The notes beneath the pieces were generated by a model. That model saw only the letters and a program-made list of their open reading frames with translations. It searched no databases and was not told the origin of the DNA. A stretch of 64,000 nt of DNA from Saprospiraceae bacterium. GTDB lineage: Bacteria; Bacteroidota; Bacteroidia; Chitinophagales; Saprospiraceae. The position numbers were made by a program, and so were the translations under genes. Below, piece after piece: positions 54,305 through 62,894 of the stretch (position 1 is the first letter of the stretch; every line of letters begins with the position of its first letter). The DNA lies in NCBI GenBank assembly GCA_016714085.1, contig JADJNW010000014.1, positions 62,001 to 126,000 on the forward strand. Reading direction: 5' to 3'.

Positions 54305-54312
54305 CAAAAATA
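54305..54312 (-). promoter_or_regulatory. -7 box of aspS
   Basis: On the minus strand TATTTTTG fits TAnnTTTG, 86 bases before the aspS start. It places the heptad element in the transcribed leader. Confidence 0.5.
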
Positions 54313-54419
54313 AAGGAAAGAGGGATAAGGTGATAAGAGAATGGAAGATTTTTGAAAAAGCACTACAAATAAATAATCATTACTTAGTTTTATTTTCAAA
54401 CTAACCCAACAATTCAGCT

Positions 54420-54427
54420 TAGTTTTG
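54420..54427 (+). promoter_or_regulatory. -7 box of nadA
   Basis: TAGTTTTG fits TAnnTTTG, 63 bases before the nadA ATG; no clear -33 element. Confidence 0.45.
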
Positions 54428-54490
54428 CGTTACTTTTACTAATTACTACGTCTATTAAAATAGACCTTTTTTAATAAAACCAAAACTACT

Positions 54491-55504
54491 ATGACTGCTC
54501 TCGCTGAAGCTACTGCATCCTTAGACAAAATGGGCTACCTCGATATAGAAGTAGACCCTACGGTTGATCTCGTAGCCGAAATTCAACGCCTGAAAAAAGA
54601 AAAAAACGCTGTTATCCTGGCGCATTATTACCAGGAATCGGAGATTCAGGATGTGGCGGATTATATCGGCGATAGCTTGGGCTTGTCGCAACAAGCTGCC
54701 AAAACAGAAGCGGATATTATCGTATTTGCCGGGGTGCATTTCATGGCGGAAACCGCGAAAATATTGAGTCCGAGCAAAAAAGTGTTACTTCCCGACCTGA
54801 AAGCTGGCTGTTCGCTGGCAGATTCTTGCCCACCGCCTTTGTTTAGAAAATTCAAAGAAAAATATCCCAACCACGTCGTGGTAAGTTATATCAATTGCAC
54901 AGCGGAGTTGAAAACGCTGACCGATATTTGTTGTACTTCGACCAATGCGGTGCATATTATTGAGAGCATTCCGAAGGATCAACCGATTATTTTTGCGCCG
55001 GATATTAATCTTGGTAAGTATTTGATTAAAAAAACCGGCCGTGATATGGTGCTCTGGAATGGTGCTTGCATGGTGCACGAAATTTTCTCAGCTGAGAAAA
55101 TAGCAAAATTAAGAGCACGCCACCCCGAAGCGAAATTCATCGCGCACCCTGAATGCGAGCCGCACATCCTCGAAACCGCTGATTTTATTGGCTCAACAAC
55201 TGGTTTGCTAAAATACACCATCAATAGCGATGCGAAAGAATTTATTGTAGCAACTGAAGCCGGGATTTTGCATCAAATGCAATTAAAATCGCCGGATAAA
55301 ACGTTTATCCCCGCGCCACCGAATAACACTTGCGCCTGCAACGAATGCCCGCACATGAAACGCAATACCATGGAAAAACTCTACATCTGTATGGAATACG
55401 AATTGCCTGAAATTATTCTGCCGGATTGGGTAATCGAGCAAGGAAGGGCTAGTATTGATCGGATGTTGGAAGTATCTGAGAAAGCGGGATTGAATAAGGA
55501 TTAA
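54491..55504 (+). CDS. nadA: Quinolinate synthase A
   Basis: Condenses iminoaspartate with dihydroxyacetone phosphate to quinolinate for NAD synthesis. The 337-residue protein has three pseudo-symmetric domains and the 4Fe-4S cysteines Cys107 (AGCSLADSC), Cys193 (NGACMVHE) and Cys286 (NECPHMKRN). The VILAHYYQ start of the core and the IAHPECEP motif are intact. nadB and nadC are not adjacent. Confidence 0.95.
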   Translation: MTALAEATASLDKMGYLDIEVDPTVDLVAEIQRLKKEKNAVILAHYYQESEIQDVADYIGDSLGLSQQAAKTEADIIVFAGVHFMAETAKILSPSKKVLLPDLKAGCSLADSCPPPLFRKFKEKYPNHVVVSYINCTAELKTLTDICCTSTNAVHIIESIPKDQPIIFAPDINLGKYLIKKTGRDMVLWNGACMVHEIFSAEKIAKLRARHPEAKFIAHPECEPHILETADFIGSTTGLLKYTINSDAKEFIVATEAGILHQMQLKSPDKTFIPAPPNNTCACNECPHMKRNTMEKLYICMEYELPEIILPDWVIEQGRASIDRMLEVSEKAGLNKD

Positions 55505-55648
55505 ATGATATTGTGATATTATAAAAGTATAATTTAATTGAAGTTTTTTATTACTAAATCCCTAAATTATTATTACCATATTAACACACCAGCAAATCAC
55601 AAAATTTCAAGCTGGAATACAACAAAACCGCTTTTCGCCGTTTAATTG

Positions 55649-55656
55649 TAACTTTG
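55649..55656 (+). promoter_or_regulatory. -7 box of the DUF6089-type gene
   Basis: TAACTTTG fits TAnnTTTG. It overlaps the upstream TTG codon at 55654, which argues for the GTG at 55690 as the translation start. Confidence 0.6.
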
Positions 55657-55689
55657 CAATCCCTTGAACGATACAAAACACTAAAGACG

Positions 55690-56523
55690 GTGAAGAAATT
55701 TATTCTATTGCTATTTTCCCTCAGTTTATTCTCTTCTATCAATGCCCAAAGAGGTTGGGAAGCAGGTGGCTGGCTCGGCGCTTCTTATTATTTTGGCGAT
55801 TTGAATACGAATTATGACCTGAGTATGCCAGGATTGGCCGGCGGTATTATTGGTCGCTTCAATTTCAACAACCGTATTTGCATGAAGTTTTCAGGCAATC
55901 TTGGTACAGTCATGGGCGACGATGCAATTTCTAAAAACACCTTTGAGCGTGCACGAAATCTGAGTTTTCGCTCTCGAATCATCGAAGGGGCAGCCCAATT
56001 GGAGTTCAATTTCTTGCCTTATACGCACGGTAGCAGTGAAGAATTTTTCACGCCATACTTGTTTGCTGGTTTAAATGTGTTTCACTTTAATCCTGAGGCA
56101 GAATACGATGGAGAATGGGTCGAGCTGCGCCCATTGGGTACAGAAGGTCAATTCAAAGGCGAAGAATATTATTCGGTAAATGCAGGCCTGGTATATGGTT
56201 TTGGCTTTAAAATAGATTTGAGCTATGAATGGAGCTTGAATATTGAAGTTGGGGCACGTACGCTTTTCACGGATTACATAGATGATGTAAGTGGATTCTA
56301 CCCGGATAATGATGATCTGCGCCGTTCGCGCGGCGAATTGGCAGCTACATTGTCTGATCGTTCTATCCTTATTCCAGGCGTGAATGAAGGCCAAATTGGG
56401 CAAGCAGGCCGCCAGCGAGGTAGCACCAATCTCAATGATTCTTACGTTTTGGCGGGAATTGGCATTGTATATTACTTTGGGGATTTGAAATGTCCGGGTT
56501 ATGGCAACCGCCGCAAACTTTAA
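55690..56523 (+). CDS. Outer-membrane beta-barrel protein (DUF6089-type)
   Basis: A 277-residue protein with a signal peptide (FILLLFSLSLFSSINAQ) and alternating-hydrophobicity strands of a small barrel (GGWLGASYYFGDLN, FFTPYLFAGLNVFHFNP, NAGLVYGFGFKIDLSYEW), ending YFGDLKCPGYGNRRKL. This is the pattern of DUF6089 proteins in Bacteroidota; function unknown. GTG at 55690 is used because the promoter box overlaps the earlier TTG. Confidence 0.8.
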   Translation: MKKFILLLFSLSLFSSINAQRGWEAGGWLGASYYFGDLNTNYDLSMPGLAGGIIGRFNFNNRICMKFSGNLGTVMGDDAISKNTFERARNLSFRSRIIEGAAQLEFNFLPYTHGSSEEFFTPYLFAGLNVFHFNPEAEYDGEWVELRPLGTEGQFKGEEYYSVNAGLVYGFGFKIDLSYEWSLNIEVGARTLFTDYIDDVSGFYPDNDDLRRSRGELAATLSDRSILIPGVNEGQIGQAGRQRGSTNLNDSYVLAGIGIVYYFGDLKCPGYGNRRKL

Positions 56524-56648
56524 GAAAATTCCTTTGGTAGGTTTTTGAATAGTGGTCATCGAATGTAACGCTTACTACATCGAATGTTTACTGCTTACCT
56601 CCTATAATTTGATTATCTTGCAGATTCATCAATGAGCTAATATTTGCC

Positions 56649-56948
56649 ATGAAAAAGTCAAAAGTCATCCTACTCGGATTGACGATCACATTCGCCGCCT
56701 GCCGCCAAGAGCCAAAGGATGAATGGGTGAGTGGTTATGACGATCCCCAAAGCCGCGACACGACTGTAAATGGTCATCAGTACCGCTATTATCATGGATT
56801 TTTCTACCCGATTTATGGCGGTTTTATCTCTCCTCGTTCTTATCAGGGCGCAACGGTACAGCAAATAGCCAACCCACGCTATCAGCCTGCGCGCGTTACG
56901 CGTGGTGGTTTTGGCAGAACTTCCGCGGGTAGAACTTCTGGTAGTTAA
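56649..56948 (+). CDS. Small lipoprotein with a YgiB-like VTRGGFG tail
   Basis: A 99-residue predicted lipoprotein (VILLGLTITFAAC). The middle is tyrosine-rich (YRYYHGFFYPIYGGF), and the C-terminus reads RVTRGGFGRTSAGRTSGS. E. coli YgiB (DUF1190), also a lipoprotein encoded next to an ATP-grasp enzyme, ends with the same VTRGGFG element as I recall it. It lies 75 bases before the ATP-grasp gene. The two could be partners, with this protein as the substrate or anchor of the ligase; that is inference. Confidence 0.65.
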   Translation: MKKSKVILLGLTITFAACRQEPKDEWVSGYDDPQSRDTTVNGHQYRYYHGFFYPIYGGFISPRSYQGATVQQIANPRYQPARVTRGGFGRTSAGRTSGS

Positions 56949-57023
56949 TTTTGTGATGTGGTGATTTAGTGAATCTTCACGCCATAAGCCTTTAAACCTG
57001 TTTACACCGCATTTACCACAATT

Positions 57024-58145
57024 ATGGAAAGAGGTTTGGTCAAAGAGCGCCGCAATTGGCAAAAAGTCGTTGAAAAACAAGGCTTTATCTTCCATTCGGT
57101 AGAAGGCAAATACTGGGATGAAAGCGCTTGTTATGCTTTTCGCAAAAAAGAAATACTGGAAATAGAAAAAGCGACGGAAGAACTTTTTTCCATGTGCATG
57201 GAAGCCATCGAAGGGGTGCTGCACGAAAACAGATTAAAAGAATTTTCTATACCCACAGCCTTTCACGAGCGCATCCGCGAAAGTTGGGACGCCGACGAGC
57301 CAACGCTTTATGGCCGTTTCGATCTGGCTTATGATGATGGGCAAATTAAATTGCTGGAATTCAATGCCGATACGCCGACCTCCTTGTTAGAAGCCTCTGT
57401 TATTCAATGGTATTGGCTACAGGATTATGAAAATAAGCTGGATCAGTTCAACTCCATTCATGAGCAATTATTGGAGCAATTCCGATATTTCCGACAACGA
57501 GGGATTTTTGATTTGCATTTTGCTTGTATCACTTCGAGCGATGAGGATTATATGACGGTGGCTTATTTGATGGATTGCGCACAGCAGGCTGGTCTGGAAG
57601 TAAAATTCATTGATATTCAGGATATTGGATGGGATGCCGATCATGAAATATTCGTGGATTTATACCGTGAAGAAATCAAATATTGTTTTAAACTTTATCC
57701 TTGGGAGTTCATGTTGAACGAGGAGTTTGGGCGACATACGCTTGCCGCGAATACCCAATGGGTGGAGCCCTTCTGGAAGATGCTCTTGTCGAATAAAGCG
57801 ATTTTGAAAATATTGTGGGAATTATATCCAAATCACCCGAATTTATTGCCTTGCTACGATCAGCCGAGTGGCATGAAAAGTTATGTAAAAAAACCCCTGC
57901 TCAGCCGTGAAGGTGCTAATGTGACGATTATAGAAAATGGGCGATTGCTACAAGCCACTCAAGGTGAATATGGCTACGAAGGCTATGTATATCAGGCTTA
58001 TTTTGACCTGCCAGAATTTTCAGGCAACCGACCAGTCATTGGCAGTTGGGTTGTAGGCGACACGCCCGCAGGTATTGGCATTCGGGAAACGACTTCGTTT
58101 ATACACGACAATCTGGCGCGCTTCCTGCCGCATTATTTTTATTAA
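57024..58145 (+). CDS. Glutathionylspermidine-synthase-like ATP-grasp ligase (YgiC/YjfC family)
   Basis: A 373-residue ATP-grasp amide ligase of the GSP_synth family. Recognisable are RRNWQKVVEKQGFIFH, WDESACYAF, LLEFNADTPTSLLEAS, the ATP-binding SYVKKPLLSREGANV and the final GSWVVGDTPAGIGIRETTSFIHDN. There is no amidase domain as in true E. coli GspSA, so it is a YgiC-type protein whose natural substrate is not known. Glutathione is not expected in a bacillithiol organism, which makes a peptide or lipoprotein substrate more plausible. Confidence 0.88.
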   Translation: MERGLVKERRNWQKVVEKQGFIFHSVEGKYWDESACYAFRKKEILEIEKATEELFSMCMEAIEGVLHENRLKEFSIPTAFHERIRESWDADEPTLYGRFDLAYDDGQIKLLEFNADTPTSLLEASVIQWYWLQDYENKLDQFNSIHEQLLEQFRYFRQRGIFDLHFACITSSDEDYMTVAYLMDCAQQAGLEVKFIDIQDIGWDADHEIFVDLYREEIKYCFKLYPWEFMLNEEFGRHTLAANTQWVEPFWKMLLSNKAILKILWELYPNHPNLLPCYDQPSGMKSYVKKPLLSREGANVTIIENGRLLQATQGEYGYEGYVYQAYFDLPEFSGNRPVIGSWVVGDTPAGIGIRETTSFIHDNLARFLPHYFY

Positions 58146-58333
58146 AAATGGCGTAAAGTTGTATAAGCTAAGCTTACAGATTTAAGGTTTAGAGACGTAT
58201 AGGTCTATTAACGGAAGACTCACATATCATAATATCCCAATATTATAACACCCCTTCATCGAACAAAACCTCTTGCTTGCCGAACGTTTTAAGCTTATCG
58301 CCAAAAAAGTAAACCAGACTGCTCAAAACTTGC

Positions 58334-58341
58334 TATTTTTG
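58334..58341 (+). promoter_or_regulatory. -7 box of the YjbQ-family gene
   Basis: TATTTTTG fits TAnnTTTG, 22 bases before the ATG at 58364. Confidence 0.45.
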
Positions 58342-58363
58342 CCATTCGGTCGAACTGTGTGAA

Positions 58364-58774
58364 ATGATTCAACAAAAGGAAATTGTGCTATCACCAATGC
58401 CGCGAGGGTTTCATCTCATCACGAGACTGGTGCTCCAGGAGTTGCCCCCATTGCCGGAATCTGGCTTGTTTCATCTTTTTATCAAACATACTTCGGCTAC
58501 TTTGACAATTAATGAAAACGCCGATCCAACCGTTCGGGAGGATTTTGAGCAAATTTTCAACCGAATTGTACCCGAAAATCTACCTTTTTTAAAACATGAT
58601 TTGGAAGGCCCCGATGATATGCCCGCACATATTAAGGCTGCGATGATCGGATCTTCTATTACAATCCCAATAACAAAAGGGCGATTCAACCTTGGCACCT
58701 GGCAAGGTATTTATCTCTGCGAATTTCGCAATTATGGCGGGGCGCGAAGCTTGGTAGCAAGTATTTACATCTAA
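58364..58774 (+). CDS. YjbQ/UPF0047 family protein
   Basis: A 136-residue single-domain protein of the secondary thiamine-phosphate synthase (YjbQ) family. The family signature FIKHTSATLTINENADPTVREDF is present, followed by HDLEGPDDMPAHIKAAMIGSS and GTWQGIYLCEFR. Family members have weak thiamine-phosphate synthase activity in complementation tests; the true role is unclear. It precedes the GH3 gene by 72 bases, in the same direction. Confidence 0.9.
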   Translation: MIQQKEIVLSPMPRGFHLITRLVLQELPPLPESGLFHLFIKHTSATLTINENADPTVREDFEQIFNRIVPENLPFLKHDLEGPDDMPAHIKAAMIGSSITIPITKGRFNLGTWQGIYLCEFRNYGGARSLVASIYI

Positions 58775-58846
58775 AACAGAAGCGCATTTGCACTGTTGTA
58801 ATAATATAATAATCGGCAAGATTTTAAAATAAAAACCCTTACCATT

Positions 58847-60406
58847 ATGCCAATTTTAAGCTCGATCATAAAACGAGGCCTTACATTAGGGGAAAAATTT
58901 GAACGACAGAACGTAGCCCCTATTCAATTGCAAACCAGAACTTTACGTCGCTTACTACGCATGGCGGGGCAGACGACCTTTGGCCAATATTATGATTTTA
59001 AGGAATTACTCAAGTCTCCTAATTTAATTGAAGATTTCCAGCAAAAAGTACCCATTCATAATTATGATACGATGTACGAACGCTGGTGGCACATGACACT
59101 CAACCAGGTAGAGAATGTAACCTGGCCGGGCAAAGTGAAGTATTTTGCACTAAGCTCAGGTACTTCGGGTGCGCCGAGCAAACATATTCCCGTTACCGAT
59201 CATATGATTCGAGCCATTCGCCGCGGTAGCACTCGAATGTTTTTCAACTTGAATCGCTTTAATATTGATCCAGAGTTATTTACTAAAGGAATGCTTCTGC
59301 TGGGCGGCTCTACTAATCTGCAAAATTATGGCGACTACTTCCTGGGGGATCTGAGCGGCATCAATGCTGGTAAAATTCCATTCTGGTTGCGCCCTTTTTA
59401 CAAACCTGGAGTAGAAATTTCCCGCATCAATAATTGGAACGATAAAATCGAGGAAATCGCTAAACACGCCCCAGAGTGGGATGTTGCCTTCATGGTAGGC
59501 ATACCCGCCTGGATTCAATTGATGATGGAACGCATCATTGAAGTGAACAAAGTCAAGAATATTCATGAAGTTTGGCCCAATCTCACAGTGTATGTGCACG
59601 GCGGGGTTCACTTCGAGCCATATCGCAAGGGTTTTGAAAAATTAGTTGGTAAACCCTTGGTTTATATGGATTCCTACCTCGCTTCCGAAGGTTTGATCTC
59701 TTTTCAAAATCGCCCGGATACGCGCTCGATGCGCATGTTGATGCACAATGGTATCTTTTTTGAATTTGTACCGTTTAACGAAGATAATTTTGATGAAGAT
59801 GGCAATATTCGAGAAAATGTGCAGGCGCTTTCGATTGATAAAATTGAAAACGGCGTGAATTATGCCCTGCTGATGAGTACTTGTGCAGGCGCTTGGCGTT
59901 ATCTGATCGGCGATACTGTAAAATTCACAGACAAGGAGCGAGCGGAAATCATTGTGACCGGCCGTACCAAGCATTATTTGAGCATCGTTGGCGAACATCT
60001 TTCGGTGGACAATATGAATCAGGCAGTACGCGCTGCTGAAGAAATTTTGAATATTGACATCCGTGAGTTTACAGTGTCGGCGGTGCAGTCGGGTAATTTT
60101 TTTGCGCATAGATGGTACGTTGGTTGTCATCAAAAAGTAGATGTAACAAAACTCGCCAAAGTCTTGGATGAACAGTTAAAAATCGTGAATGACGATTATC
60201 GAATAGAGCGGGATCATGTATTGCAAGATATTGAATTAGAGGTAATTGCACCCGAAACGTTCAACCAGTGGCTCGAATCGAGAGGCAAGCTTGGCGGACA
60301 AAACAAATTCCCGCGCGTGATGAAAAAAGATCTCTTTGAAGAATGGGAGCGCTTCGTGCGGCAATCTCCCGCAGCACAAATGCGTTCGGATGAAGTCCTT
60401 AACTGA
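58847..60406 (+). CDS. GH3-family acyl-adenylating (amido synthetase-like) protein
   Basis: A 519-residue member of the ANL-type GH3 superfamily, which in plants adenylates carboxylic acids such as auxin or jasmonate and joins them to amino acids. The ATP loop reads ALSSGTSGAPSKHIPVT (near residue 105), a YMDSYLASEG motif is present, and the C-terminal lid domain includes VGEHLSVDNMNQAV. Bacterial GH3 proteins are widespread in Bacteroidota with unknown acyl and amino substrates. The end overlaps the next gene by 17 bases, so the two are translationally coupled. Confidence 0.9.
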   Translation: MPILSSIIKRGLTLGEKFERQNVAPIQLQTRTLRRLLRMAGQTTFGQYYDFKELLKSPNLIEDFQQKVPIHNYDTMYERWWHMTLNQVENVTWPGKVKYFALSSGTSGAPSKHIPVTDHMIRAIRRGSTRMFFNLNRFNIDPELFTKGMLLLGGSTNLQNYGDYFLGDLSGINAGKIPFWLRPFYKPGVEISRINNWNDKIEEIAKHAPEWDVAFMVGIPAWIQLMMERIIEVNKVKNIHEVWPNLTVYVHGGVHFEPYRKGFEKLVGKPLVYMDSYLASEGLISFQNRPDTRSMRMLMHNGIFFEFVPFNEDNFDEDGNIRENVQALSIDKIENGVNYALLMSTCAGAWRYLIGDTVKFTDKERAEIIVTGRTKHYLSIVGEHLSVDNMNQAVRAAEEILNIDIREFTVSAVQSGNFFAHRWYVGCHQKVDVTKLAKVLDEQLKIVNDDYRIERDHVLQDIELEVIAPETFNQWLESRGKLGGQNKFPRVMKKDLFEEWERFVRQSPAAQMRSDEVLN

Positions 60407-61022
60407 AGGCATACAAACCGGGTTGATCTTGTGTTTTTTGATCGGCCCGATTTTTTTTACCTTGCTCCAAACCGGCGTGGAGCGTGGCTTTCGCGCGGGT
60501 GCGGCGGTGGGATTGGGTATCTGGGTAAGTGACGCGATGTTCGTTCTGTTGTTCTACTCTGGCGTCAATTACATCGCACAATTATTGGAATGGGAAGGCT
60601 TTTCGCTGTATGTCGGAGTCGTGGGGAGCATTATTCTTGCTGCATTTGGCGCCTGGGCTTTGTTTACAAAACCTGCCTTTCAAAATCCTTCCGATCTTCA
60701 TTTCAAACCCTCCTCCTCTTATGTTTCGCTTTGGGCCAAAGGCTTTTTAATCAATTCGATTAATCCTTTCACCATTCTTTTTTGGTTTGGACTGATGAGT
60801 ACCACTATTCTCAAAAACAGCTTAGATATTTATAATGTATCCCTGTTTTTTGGAGGCACTATTGGCACGGTCGTGATAACGGATATATTGAAAATACTAA
60901 TGGCCAAACGCATTCGTCGATGGCTGCAACCCAAGCATATTTTGTTGTTGAGGCGTGTTTCCGGCATCGCGCTTATTGTTTTTGGCATTGTATTGCTGGT
61001 GCGCACGATTATAATATTATAA
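60390..61022 (+). CDS. LysE-family transporter
   Basis: A 210-residue inner-membrane protein with six hydrophobic helices and the LysE/RhtB motifs GIQTGLILCFLIGPIFFTLL and SINPFTILFWFG. Such carriers export amino acids or derivatives. Overlap with the GH3 gene by 17 bases suggests that it could export the GH3 product; that is inference from position only. The upstream in-frame ATG at 60336 lies deep in the GH3 gene and is not used. It ends 2 bases from the convergent SBBP gene. Confidence 0.87.
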   Translation: MKSLTEGIQTGLILCFLIGPIFFTLLQTGVERGFRAGAAVGLGIWVSDAMFVLLFYSGVNYIAQLLEWEGFSLYVGVVGSIILAAFGAWALFTKPAFQNPSDLHFKPSSSYVSLWAKGFLINSINPFTILFWFGLMSTTILKNSLDIYNVSLFFGGTIGTVVITDILKILMAKRIRRWLQPKHILLLRRVSGIALIVFGIVLLVRTIIIL

Positions 61023-61024
61023 AA

Positions 61025-62629
61025 CTATTTCGCTTTTGTGATCACCAATTTTTGGGTTTGAATAATCTCTTTCGCTTGAAATTGCAGCAAATACAAACCT
61101 TCCGGCAAATTTTCCAAAGGAATGGATTTGATGTTTTGCCCTTTAAAAACAGATTGTCCTTTACTATCAAATAATTCTGCTTGATAATCAGCAATTTCTG
61201 TTTGAATCAACACAAAATCTTTGGCTGGATTTGGAAAAAGCATAAAAAGTGAATCGCTTGGAGAGGTCTCCTTTGTTCCTGTTGGAGTTTGACTAACTTT
61301 CGCTAAAAAAACATCAAACGCATTCGTAGCTTGAATCGCTTGGTTATCAAAAGCCGCCTGACCAGTGAAGCTGCCGCCTATCCAAATTTCCTGATTGGTG
61401 TTGCTTGCAATTTTTGTAGGAAAAACAGAGCTATTGGAAATAATATTTTTTGTCCATTGGCAAATCAAATTACTATCGAAAACTGCAACGAAACCATTGA
61501 AATGATTACCCGCTGAAAAGCGGAATCCATCAAAATTCATATCGCCTTGATAGAAGCCCGTGATGGCAAGGTTTCCAGCCAAAAGCGTTGCATCCATCGC
61601 TTGTTGCGTGAGCGATCCCCCAAAAGCCCTTGCTTTCAGAGGATTTCCATTAGTATCATATTTTAAAACAAAAAAATCAGGATTTCCGGTTGCACTTTGT
61701 ATAGAAAGTTGATTGCTCAAGCGCATCACGCCTACCAGGTATCCCGTGAGATAAATTTTATCATCTGAGCTGACCACCAGTGCCGTCACGTCTTTATCAA
61801 AAACGCCTCCGGCCTTTTTAGCCCAGCGCGGCTGCCCATCTTTGGAAATGCGGGTTAGAAATAAATCCTGATCGGCAGTATTAGCAGTCAAAATCGTATC
61901 AGCAATGCGAGTCGTATCATTGAAATAGCCTGCAATAACTGCATCTCCTTGATTCATCAAATCTATGGAAATGCCTCGCGTGTCACCGCTTTGCCCTTGC
62001 CTTAGCGCCCAAAGCAATGAACCGTCCGGCGAAAATTTGGCCACGAATAAATCTGTCTTACCCGCTGCAAATAGTGTCGTATCAAGGATTTCAAGAGAAT
62101 CTGCAAAAAAGCCTGTTAAAAAAATATTCCCTTCCGAATCACAAGTGAGATCATTGGCATCTTTGAGTCCCGGTCCATTGATGCTTTTCCCCCAAAGCGC
62201 CTGCCCACCAGTGTCGTATTTTACAAGAAAAATTGCTTTTGAATTAGCAGTCGAATTCAGAATAAGCTCTTCAAAATCAGCTTGTTGCCAGAAATTTCCT
62301 GTACAAATAAGTTGATCGTTCTGATCCAGCGTAATCGCAGTTATCTGATCTGGCAAGTTACTTCCGGCTCGCTTTGCCCACAAGACGTTGCCGTTGAGGT
62401 TTGTTTTTATTAGAAAAATATCCTCTGCTCCGCGCGATTGCAATATTTTTATGCCTACGGGCAATTTATTTTGAAAAGTGCCCGCCAAAAAAATCGATCC
62501 ATCCTTGTCGAGCGCTAATCCGCTGCAAGTCTCACTGCCAATATCGCCCCATTGCAAAACCTGCGTCCAGCTTTGCGCAAATGCAAAAGCAGACGCAAAA
62601 ATAAATAGGAAGGAAAAATATATTTTCAC
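61025..62629 (-). CDS. SBBP-repeat T9SS-secreted protein
   Basis: A 534-residue secreted protein: GTG start, signal peptide (IYFSFLFIFASAFAFAQ), eight or so beta-propeller-like SBBP repeats with the recurring pattern FLAGTFQ/FLTGFF and DxxDLFLxK (for example GSIFLAGTFQ, DLFVAKFSPDGSLLWA), and a type IX sorting domain (LFMLFPNPAKDFVLI...LPEGLYLLQF). The frame stays open upstream to 62836, but that part overlaps the recA promoter and has no signal sequence. A minus-strand TATTTTTG box lies at 62661-62668. Confidence 0.85.
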   Translation of the reverse strand: MKIYFSFLFIFASAFAFAQSWTQVLQWGDIGSETCSGLALDKDGSIFLAGTFQNKLPVGIKILQSRGAEDIFLIKTNLNGNVLWAKRAGSNLPDQITAITLDQNDQLICTGNFWQQADFEELILNSTANSKAIFLVKYDTGGQALWGKSINGPGLKDANDLTCDSEGNIFLTGFFADSLEILDTTLFAAGKTDLFVAKFSPDGSLLWALRQGQSGDTRGISIDLMNQGDAVIAGYFNDTTRIADTILTANTADQDLFLTRISKDGQPRWAKKAGGVFDKDVTALVVSSDDKIYLTGYLVGVMRLSNQLSIQSATGNPDFFVLKYDTNGNPLKARAFGGSLTQQAMDATLLAGNLAITGFYQGDMNFDGFRFSAGNHFNGFVAVFDSNLICQWTKNIISNSSVFPTKIASNTNQEIWIGGSFTGQAAFDNQAIQATNAFDVFLAKVSQTPTGTKETSPSDSLFMLFPNPAKDFVLIQTEIADYQAELFDSKGQSVFKGQNIKSIPLENLPEGLYLLQFQAKEIIQTQKLVITKAK

Positions 62630-62774
62630 AAGCAAATCTTTTGATACAATAGGAAAACAACAAAAATAAGTGACGTTTTTCTTCATTTTGCGTCTAATAT
62701 TTGGAATAGCGCAAGACATTTTCGCAGCAAAACGAATTTGTTTTGCTAATTTTCCAAAAAAAATATTGAAACTA

Positions 62775-62805
62775 TTGCTTTTAATCAACAAAAAGTTTAT
62801 TTTTG
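62775..62805 (+). promoter_or_regulatory. Promoter of recA
   Basis: TTG (62775-62777), 20 bases, TATTTTTG (62798-62805): full Bacteroidota match, with the recA ATG 90 bases further on. Confidence 0.7.
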
Positions 62806-62894
62806 TCTTGTTTTCAAACAATTTAAAGATAGTCAATTAAAATTATCACGTATCTAATTCTTGTCTCAATATTGAATTCAAAAAATCAAAATTC

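Noticed and set aside
62630..62836. Upstream extension of the SBBP-repeat protein
   Set aside because: It overlaps the recA promoter, and the signal peptide begins at the GTG at 62629.
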